This document shows, one piece after another, positions 1-4,952 of a stretch of 5,466 nucleotides of DNA (positions are counted from its first letter, which is position 1; the number at the start of each line of letters is the position of its first letter). The stretch comes from an uncultured Oscillospiraceae bacterium. Lineage in GTDB: Bacteria > Bacillota > Clostridia > Oscillospirales > Oscillospiraceae. The notes beneath the pieces are model-generated. The model saw only the letters and a list, made by a program, of their open reading frames with translations. It was not told where the DNA came from and did not search any database. The stretch spans positions 1 through 5,466 of the forward strand of contig CANQKJ010000151.1 of assembly GCA_947624465.1 (NCBI GenBank). The letters run 5' to 3'. The position numbers and the translations under genes are program-made.

Positions 1-246
1 GCCAAGAACATCGCCAAGTGCGCCCCCGGCGTGAAGGGGAAGGTGGACGCCATCATCCTCACCGGCGGCATCGCCTACTCCAAGTACTTCACCCAGGCCG
101 TGTCCGATTACGTGGACTGGATCGCCCCCGTGGTCATCTACGCCGGCGAGGACGAGATGGAGTCCCTGGCCCTGGGGGGCCTGCGGGTCCTCCGGGGGGA
201 GGAGCAGGCCAAGACCTACGTCAGCCCCGACCGCCCCAGGAACTGA
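1..246 (+). CDS. buk: Butyrate kinase, C-terminal part (5' end outside window)
   Basis: This is the last 81 codons of a gene that enters from the left edge in frame 1 and stops at TGA 244-246. Butyrate kinase interconverts butyryl phosphate plus ADP with butyrate plus ATP in the cytoplasm, the last step of the Ptb-Buk route of butyrate fermentation. The visible part carries the ASKHA-fold nucleotide-binding strand and Gly pair (DAIILTGGIAYSK, visible residues 16-28), then the family's typical ending: IAPVVIYAGEDEME, a LALGGLRVLRGEE helix and a short tail. Full-length family members are about 355 residues, so roughly the last quarter is present. A terminator follows directly, so this is the end of its transcription unit. 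It converges with the minus-strand mur genes and is probably functionally unrelated to them. Acetate kinase is less likely, given the GEDEME...LRVLRGEE ending. Confidence 0.9.
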   Translation, partial: AKNIAKCAPGVKGKVDAIILTGGIAYSKYFTQAVSDYVDWIAPVVIYAGEDEMESLALGGLRVLRGEEQAKTYVSPDRPRN

Positions 247-256
247 ACCGGCACCG

Positions 257-293
257 AAAAGCCGCCTCCGAAACATCCGGAGGCGGCCTTTTT
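257..293. terminator. Bidirectional intrinsic terminator between convergent buk and murE
   Basis: A perfect 10-bp GC-rich stem (261-270 gccgcctccg pairing with 278-287 cggaggcggc) closes a 7-nt loop. On the plus strand it is followed by CTTTTTG (288-294). On the minus strand it is followed by TTTT (complement of 257-260). It lies 14 nt after the buk stop and about 10 nt after the murE stop at 298, so it can end both convergent transcripts. Confidence 0.92.
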
Positions 294-297
294 GCGC

Positions 298-1731
298 CTA
301 TGGGCGGCCGAAATACTCCTCCAGTGCCTCCCACTCGGAAAAGTGCCGCCGGACGCCGGTGGTCTCGATGTAGTCCTCGTGGCCCTTGCCCAGCAGGGCC
401 ACCAGGTCGCCGGGGCGGGCCATATCCAGGGCGGTGAAGATGGCCTCCCGGCGGTCCGGGACGGTGATGTGGGGGATGGCGTCCCCCATGGCGGCGGCGA
501 TCTGGGCGCAGATGGCGGCGGGGTCCTCGGACCGGGGATTGTCCTCGGTGAGGACGGCGCTGTCGGCGTACTCCGCGGCGGCCTGGGCCATATCCGTCCG
601 GCGGATGGGGGGCCGGTCCCCTCCCGCGCCGAACACGGCGATGATCCGGCCCGTGACGTGGGGCCGGAGGGCGGAGAGCAGGGCGCGGAAGGACTCGCCG
701 TTGTGGGCGTAGTCGATGAGGACGGCGTAGGGGGCGGGGGCGGGGAAGAGCTGGGTCCGCCCCGGCACGGCGACCTTTGCCAGCCCCTGGCGGACAGCCC
801 TGTCGTCCACGCCGATGGTCCGGCAGAGGGCGATGGCGGCCAAGGCGTTGGCGGCGTTGAACGCCCCCGGCATGGAGACGGCGTAGGGCTCCGGGGAGCC
901 CGCCACGGAGAGCCGGGAGACGAGGCCCTCCGGGGGGAGAAGGGCGCCGCGGACATCCGCGCCGGGACACATCCCAAAAGTGAGGGCGGGGGCGCCGGGG
1001 GGAAGCTGGGCGCGCATGGCGGGCCAGCTGGGGTCGGCCAGATTGCCCACGGCCACCCGGCACCGGCGGAACAGGGCGGCCTTGCAGGCGCGGTACTCGT
1101 CGAAGCTGGCGTGCTCGTACGGGCCGATGTGGTCGGGGGCGAGGTTGAGGAACAGTCCCGCCGCGAAGTCGATCCCCTCCACCCGGTGGAGCTTCATGGC
1201 CTGGGAGGACACCTCCATGACCACGTGGGTACAGCGGGCGTCGGCCATTTGGCGCAGCGTCCGGTGGAGGGCGATGGGCTCCGGGGTGGTGTTGGCGGCG
1301 GGGGCGATGAGGTCTCCGCCCGCAAAGGACCCCAGGGTGCCGATCATGCCGCACCGGCAGCCCGCCTCGGTGAGGATGGCCCGGAGCATATGGGCGGTGG
1401 TGGTCTTGCCCTTGGTGCCGGTGACGGCCAGCATGGTCATCTGCCGGGCGGGCCAGCCGTAGAACTGGGCGGCCAGAGGCCCCAGGGCGGCCCGGGGGTC
1501 GTCCACCGCCACGGCGGGGATCCCCTCCGGCAGGGGCGGCGCGCAGAGGACGGCGGCGGCGCCCTTTCGCACGGCCTCCCCGATGTGGGCGCGGCCGTCC
1601 TCCCTGGCGCCGGGAAGGGCGGCGAACAGCGCGCCGGGGGCGACCTCCCGGGAGTCGCAGGCCAGGGAGGTGATCTCAACGTCGGCGGGGCAGGGCAGGC
1701 GGAGAACGGACAGCAGACGGGACAGCTTCAT
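298..1731 (-). CDS. murE: UDP-MurNAc-L-Ala-D-Glu:meso-diaminopimelate ligase (MurE)
   Basis: A complete 477-residue cytoplasmic Mur ligase, close to the family's usual 480-510. It adds the third stem residue to UDP-MurNAc-L-Ala-D-Glu using ATP and Mg2+. Domain 1 (1-95) has the UDP-substrate signature around D26-S27-R28 followed by PGALF. The central ATPase domain has the P-loop GTKGKT (105-110), NTTPEP (147-152), MEVSSQA (172-178) and the expected carbamylated lysine K217 (ACKAALF). Domain 3 has IDYAHN (339-344), GAGGDR (368-373), DNPRSEDP (397-404) and GKGHEDY (448-454). The DNPR loop is the known meso-DAP-selecting motif, so a DAP-type wall is inferred. Oddities: the usual PGR-hydrophobic-E is PGRTQ (323-327, Glu to Gln), and DYAHN replaces the commoner DYAHTPD. 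The ATG at 1731 is preceded by GAGGGGG with 7-nt spacing. It follows a MurE-like fusion gene after 98 nt that contain a hairpin, so it may be partly independently transcribed. Confidence 0.93.
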   Translation of the reverse strand: MKLSRLLSVLRLPCPADVEITSLACDSREVAPGALFAALPGAREDGRAHIGEAVRKGAAAVLCAPPLPEGIPAVAVDDPRAALGPLAAQFYGWPARQMTMLAVTGTKGKTTTAHMLRAILTEAGCRCGMIGTLGSFAGGDLIAPAANTTPEPIALHRTLRQMADARCTHVVMEVSSQAMKLHRVEGIDFAAGLFLNLAPDHIGPYEHASFDEYRACKAALFRRCRVAVGNLADPSWPAMRAQLPPGAPALTFGMCPGADVRGALLPPEGLVSRLSVAGSPEPYAVSMPGAFNAANALAAIALCRTIGVDDRAVRQGLAKVAVPGRTQLFPAPAPYAVLIDYAHNGESFRALLSALRPHVTGRIIAVFGAGGDRPPIRRTDMAQAAAEYADSAVLTEDNPRSEDPAAICAQIAAAMGDAIPHITVPDRREAIFTALDMARPGDLVALLGKGHEDYIETTGVRRHFSEWEALEEYFGRP

Positions 1732-1738
1732 GGGACTT

Positions 1739-1745
1739 CCCCCTC
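1739..1745 (-). promoter_or_regulatory. Ribosome binding site of murE
   Basis: On the minus strand GAGGGGG lies 7 nt before the ATG at 1731-1729. This supports that start. Family alignment also begins at this point (MKLSRLL...). Confidence 0.7.
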
Positions 1746-1760
1746 GATTCAGGCTGCCCC

Positions 1761-1789
1761 ATTCTATGGCGCGGACGCGAAAACGGTCC
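1761..1789 (-). promoter_or_regulatory. Possible weak promoter for murE
   Basis: Minus-strand TAGAAT (complement of 1761-1766) matches the TATAAT -10 consensus at five of six positions. It lies about 16 nt before the murE ribosome binding site. A candidate -35, GGGACC, sits 18 nt further upstream but matches TTGACA at only three positions, and it lies inside the arm of the preceding terminator hairpin. The location, after a terminator and before a gene, makes a promoter sensible, but the sequence match alone is weak. Confidence 0.3.
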
Positions 1790-1814
1790 CTCCCGGCGGG
1801 GGAGAGACCGTTTT
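1780..1814 (-). terminator. Hairpin terminator/attenuator after the MurE-NAGK fusion gene
   Basis: The arms aaaacggtc (1780-1788) and gaccgtttt (1806-1814) form 9 bp. One C-A mismatch follows, then five more pairs (1790-1794 with 1800-1804) closing a 5-nt loop. On the minus strand the stem ends in TTTT and starts 15 nt after the TAA stop at 1830, as expected for an intrinsic terminator. The U-run is short (four) and pairs with the A-run, so read-through into murE, 48 nt further on, is plausible. The plus strand reads TTTTT, making the element symmetric. Confidence 0.75.
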
Positions 1815-1829
1815 TCCGCGTATTTCCGC

Positions 1830-2687
1830 TTATTTCGTGAAGATGGTGCCGGCCACCCGCTCATGGAGCATATCCAGCAGCAGGGCGTGCTCGGCGGTGC
1901 CGTCCAGCACCGAGACCTCTCCCACCCCGTGATCCAGGGCGTGGAGGCAGCCGGTGACCTTGGGGACCATCCCCCCGGCGATGAGGCCGGCGTCCAGCAG
2001 CTCCCTGGCCCGCTGGGCGTCCATGCGGGCCACGGCGGTGGACTGGTTGCGGCTGTCGATGCGCACGCCCCCCACGTCGGTAAGGAATACCAGCCGGTGC
2101 GCGTGGAGGGCCTCGGCCACGGCCTGGGCGGCGTCGTCGGCGTTGCAGTTATAGCCCACGCCGTCCCCGCTGCCGGCGATGGGGGACACCACGGGGAGGA
2201 ACCCCGCCCCCAGCAGGGTGTCCAGCAGACGGGGGTCGACTTTTGTGATCTGTCCCACCCTGCCCAGGGCGGGGTCCTTACACTCGGCGGTGAGGAGCCT
2301 GCCGTCCTTGCCGGAGACCCCCACGGCGGACACGTCCAGCCCGTTCAGGGCGGACACGATGGCCTTGTTCACCTGGGCGGAGAGGGCCAGCTCGGCGCAC
2401 TCCAAAGCCGCCTCGTCGGTGACCCGGTAGCCGTTTTCGAACCGGGTGGGGACGTTCAGCCGTTTCAGCAGCGCGGTGATGTTCTTCCCGCCCCCGTGGA
2501 CCAGGACCACCCGGATACCGGACATCTGAAGCACCGCCACGTCGTGGAGGATGGAGTCCACCGCGCCCTCCAGCCCCAGGGCGGAGCCGCCGTACTTGAC
2601 CACCACGGTGGCCCCGGCCTGCTGCTTCAGCCTGGGCAGCACATAGGACAGGGAGCGGGCCTTCTCCAGCCCGTCCAGGTGGTGGGT
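1830..2687 (-). other. Acetylglutamate kinase domain of the fusion protein
   Basis: This is the full-length amino acid kinase domain, fusion residues 505-789, about the size of a free-standing ArgB (about 285 residues). It retains the N-terminal helix that in arginine-sensitive NAGKs mediates hexamer formation and feedback, aligned over LEKARSLSYVLPRL (511-524). The C-terminal segment usually reads EGxGT in arginine-sensitive enzymes; here it reads HERVAGTIF (779-787), so arginine control may be changed. Free ArgB phosphorylates the gamma-carboxylate of N-acetyl-L-glutamate in ornithine/arginine synthesis. No other arginine gene is in the window. Confidence 0.88.
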
Positions 2688-4199
2688 CACGTCGTACTCC
2701 CTGAGCCAGGTCTGGGCGTACTCCACGTCGGAGGGGGTGTCGATGTACTCCAGCCCCCGCTTCTGCCGGGTCTCGGCCCCTTTGCCGGTGATGAGGATGA
2801 CGGTGGGCGTCTCGCAGCTCAGCACCGCCTGGCGGATGGCCTCCCCCCGGTTGGGCTGGATGACGTATTCGCAGCCCTGCTCCGCCACATGGGCGGCGAT
2901 CTCCCGGCAGATGGTCACGGTGTCCTCCTCGCCGGAGTCCTCCTCGGTGAGGACCACCAGGTCGGAGTATCTGCCGGAGATCTCACCTAAATCTCTCCGC
3001 CGGTCCAGGGCCTTTTTGCCGGGACAGCCGAACACGGTGACGATCCGCCGACCGGGGTACTCCTTCCGCACCGACTGGAACAGGGTCTCGAAGGACATAC
3101 GGTTGTGGGCGTAGTCCACGATGGCGGTGACCGAGTCGTCGGCGTTGGCGTAGACCTCCATCCGACCGGGGACCCGGGCCTTCATCAGCCCCACATAGAT
3201 ACACTGCTGGGGGATGCCCAGGGCCTGGCACACGGCGATGGCGGCCAGGGCGTTCTCCACGTTGAACAGCCCCGGCATGGTGAGCTGGAATTCCCTTGAC
3301 AGGTGCCGGGAGGTCACCCGGAAGATGATGTCCGTCCCCCGTTTGTGGACGTCGGACCCGTATACGTCGGCGGAGGGGTCCTTCTGGGAGAAGGTGACGA
3401 CCCGGCGGCAGTCCCGGCGGGCGGCGGCCAGGATCTCATCCGCGTGGCCGCTGTCCAGGTTGACGCAGGAGACGGAGGCCTGGGCAAAGATCTTCAGCTT
3501 GGAGTGGAAATAGTCGTCGAAATCCGGGTGCTCGATGGGGGAGATGTGGTCGGTGCCGATGTTCAGAAAGGCGGCGGCGGCGAACCGGGTGCCCAGAGTG
3601 CGGTGGTACTTGAGGGCCTGGGACGACGCTTCCATGACCAGGTAGCCCAGCCCGGCGGACAGGGCGTTGGCGAAGTGCTTTTGAAGCTCCAGGGGCTCCG
3701 GGGTGGTCAGGTGGGACTCGAACCGCTCCACCCCGTCCCAGGTGTCGATGGAGCCCAGCACGCCGCAGGTCACCCCTTTGGGGGCCAGATACTCGTCCAG
3801 GATGTATTTCAGGTAGTAGGCGGTGGAGGACTTGCCCTTGGTGCCGGTGATGCCGATGACGTTCAGCCGCCGGGAGGGGTCGTTGTAGTACTTCACCGCC
3901 ATGGGGGCCATGGCCCGGCGCATATCGCTGACCAGGATGCAGGGCAGGTCCACCTGGGGATAGGCCCTCTCGCTGACGTAGGCGAACGCCCCGCGCCTGG
4001 CGGCGTCGGCCAGATACTCCGCCTTGAAGTGGACCCCTTTGCAGAGGAACAGGGTGCCGGGGACCACCTCGTTGGAGTCGTAGGACACCAGCTCCACGGT
4101 GCGGTCCGGGTCAAGACCCTCCGGCAGGGGGGCGGAGAGGAGACCGTCCCGGTCCAGCAGGGCGGTGTATTCCCGCAGGGGGTACAGGGTCAGGTCCAT
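1830..4199 (-). CDS. MurE-like Mur ligase fused to acetylglutamate kinase (ArgB-like)
   Basis: One uninterrupted 789-residue frame with two complete enzymes. Residues 1-~498 are a three-domain MurE-like ligase: DSNEVVPGTLF (41-51), P-loop GTKGKSS (119-125), LTTPEP (164-169), MEASSQALK (189-197), presumed carbamyl-lysine K234, VPGRMEV (343-349) and DYAHN (362-366). The GGDRD and DNPR motifs of DAP-type MurE are replaced by GCPGKKALDRRRD (391-403) and EEDSGEED (419-426), so its amino acid substrate should differ. Residues ~505-789 are a full N-acetylglutamate kinase: an N-terminal helix (509-528), VVVKYGG (532-538), HGGGK (568-572), GYRVTD (590-595), YNCNADD (683-689), LTDVGGV (706-712) and GGMVPK (742-747). 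The catalytic K535, D688 and K747 are all kept, so kinase activity is expected. The Mur part should ligate an amino acid to a UDP-MurNAc-peptide, and the kinase should phosphorylate an N-acyl-glutamate-like carboxylate. The ATG at 4199 has GGAGG 7 nt upstream. It sits 44 nt after the racemase gene. The joint role is unknown. Confidence 0.9.
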   Translation of the reverse strand: MDLTLYPLREYTALLDRDGLLSAPLPEGLDPDRTVELVSYDSNEVVPGTLFLCKGVHFKAEYLADAARRGAFAYVSERAYPQVDLPCILVSDMRRAMAPMAVKYYNDPSRRLNVIGITGTKGKSSTAYYLKYILDEYLAPKGVTCGVLGSIDTWDGVERFESHLTTPEPLELQKHFANALSAGLGYLVMEASSQALKYHRTLGTRFAAAAFLNIGTDHISPIEHPDFDDYFHSKLKIFAQASVSCVNLDSGHADEILAAARRDCRRVVTFSQKDPSADVYGSDVHKRGTDIIFRVTSRHLSREFQLTMPGLFNVENALAAIAVCQALGIPQQCIYVGLMKARVPGRMEVYANADDSVTAIVDYAHNRMSFETLFQSVRKEYPGRRIVTVFGCPGKKALDRRRDLGEISGRYSDLVVLTEEDSGEEDTVTICREIAAHVAEQGCEYVIQPNRGEAIRQAVLSCETPTVILITGKGAETRQKRGLEYIDTPSDVEYAQTWLREYDVTHHLDGLEKARSLSYVLPRLKQQAGATVVVKYGGSALGLEGAVDSILHDVAVLQMSGIRVVLVHGGGKNITALLKRLNVPTRFENGYRVTDEAALECAELALSAQVNKAIVSALNGLDVSAVGVSGKDGRLLTAECKDPALGRVGQITKVDPRLLDTLLGAGFLPVVSPIAGSGDGVGYNCNADDAAQAVAEALHAHRLVFLTDVGGVRIDSRNQSTAVARMDAQRARELLDAGLIAGGMVPKVTGCLHALDHGVGEVSVLDGTAEHALLLDMLHERVAGTIFTK
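2688..2702 (-). promoter_or_regulatory. Possible internal translation start for a free NAGK
   Basis: Within the fusion reading frame, minus-strand AGGGAG (complement of 2697-2702) stands 6 nt before an in-frame GTG (2690-2688, Val504). This is exactly at the domain junction, just before the kinase's N-terminal helix. It could produce a separate 286-residue kinase as well as the fusion. AGGGAG-like strings are common in such GC-rich DNA, so this could be chance. Confidence 0.3.
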
Positions 4200-4206
4200 A
4201 GCATGA

Positions 4207-4211
4207 CCTCC
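4207..4211 (-). promoter_or_regulatory. Ribosome binding site of the MurE-NAGK fusion gene
   Basis: Perfect GGAGG on the minus strand, 7 nt before the ATG at 4199. Another ATG (4205-4203) is out of frame and only 2 nt from the GGAGG, so it is not a credible start. The 44-nt gap to the racemase gene is about 40% GC, well below its surroundings, but I see no convincing promoter or hairpin in it. Confidence 0.8.
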
Positions 4212-4243
4212 AAATCGTCTTTTGTGAATACAGGTTCTAAAGT

Positions 4244-4951
4244 TCAGATGTTACACAGGGGATAGCCGCAGGCGGTAACGGCCTTCTCGGCCAGCACCAT
4301 CATGGCGTCGATATAGAAGGGGGGCAGAGGGTGCCAGGTGGCGAACACCGACAGCTCGGTGCAGGCCAGCACGGCGCAGTCGCAGCCGGCCCCGCGGATG
4401 GCCCTGTCGATCTTGGCGAACTTCTCCCGGCTGCCCTTTTCCCCCTGCTTGATCTCGTCGTAGATGATGGACATGACCAGCTTCTGGGTGTCCGGGTCGG
4501 GGGCCACAGCCTCCATGCCCAGGGCGGAAAACTCCTTCTGGTACAGGCCCGTCCGGATGGTGCCGTCGGTGGCCAGAACGCCGGGGCGCTTTTTCCCCTG
4601 GGCGGCCAGGACGGCGGCGGTCTCCCGGATCATGTGGAGGATGGGCACGCCCACCTCCCCCTGGAGCCGGTCCACAAAGTAGTGGGAGGTGTTGCAGGGG
4701 ATGGCGATGACGGTGCAGCCGCACCGCTCCAGCAGCTTCGCGTCGTCCAGCAGGCGGCGGAACAGCTCCTCTGTCCGGCCGGAGAGGATGGCGGGGGTGC
4801 GGTCGGGGACCTGGGTGTCGGACAGGATCAGCGCGGGGAGATGCTCCTGGTCCCTGACCGCGTCGGTGCGGTCCAGCACGAACTGGTAGAAGGTCTGGGT
4901 GGCCTGGGGGCCCATGCCCCCCAGCACCCCTAATTTCGCCTGTTTGTCCAT
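4244..4951 (-). CDS. Aspartate/glutamate racemase family protein
   Basis: A complete 235-residue cytoplasmic protein of the PLP-independent aspartate/glutamate racemase family, usual length about 230-240. It should interconvert L- and D-forms of aspartate or a related amino acid by a two-cysteine proton-transfer mechanism. The N-terminal GVLGGMGPQAT (8-18) is the family signature. The two catalytic cysteines are both present: C86 in IPCNTSH and C197 in LACTEL. The basic residues expected to bind substrate carboxylates are R51 (VPDRT) and K168 (YDEIK), placed by analogy with archaeal aspartate racemase. I chose the ATG at 4951 because GGAGGA precedes it by 5 nt and homology starts there. An in-frame ATG at 4993 has no ribosome binding site and would overlap the ligase by 41 nt. 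The gene starts 1 nt after the ATP-grasp stop, so the two are probably translationally coupled. Substrate is unproven; Glu or other amino acids are possible. Confidence 0.88.
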   Translation of the reverse strand: MDKQAKLGVLGGMGPQATQTFYQFVLDRTDAVRDQEHLPALILSDTQVPDRTPAILSGRTEELFRRLLDDAKLLERCGCTVIAIPCNTSHYFVDRLQGEVGVPILHMIRETAAVLAAQGKKRPGVLATDGTIRTGLYQKEFSALGMEAVAPDPDTQKLVMSIIYDEIKQGEKGSREKFAKIDRAIRGAGCDCAVLACTELSVFATWHPLPPFYIDAMMVLAEKAVTACGYPLCNI

Positions 4952-4952
4952 G

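Noticed and set aside
292..1932. Long plus-strand open frame (546 codons) antisense to murE
   Set aside because: Its translation is Gly/Ala/His-rich with no recognisable fold and it runs through the terminator and two gene ends. It is the usual open antisense frame of GC-rich coding DNA; the minus strand encodes a motif-complete MurE.
1863..2990. Long plus-strand open frame (375 codons) antisense to the fusion gene
   Set aside because: Low-complexity Gly/Val/His/Asp composition with no domain, opposite well-conserved kinase and ligase motifs.
3303..4265. Plus-strand open frame (320 codons) antisense to the MurE-like domain
   Set aside because: Same Gly/Val-rich shadow pattern, spanning the intergenic gap and the racemase stop. 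No family signature.
4244..4951. Glutamate racemase MurI
   Set aside because: The GGMGPQAT start, PCNTSH and ACTEL motifs are of the aspartate racemase branch. MurI carries different contexts around its catalytic cysteines.
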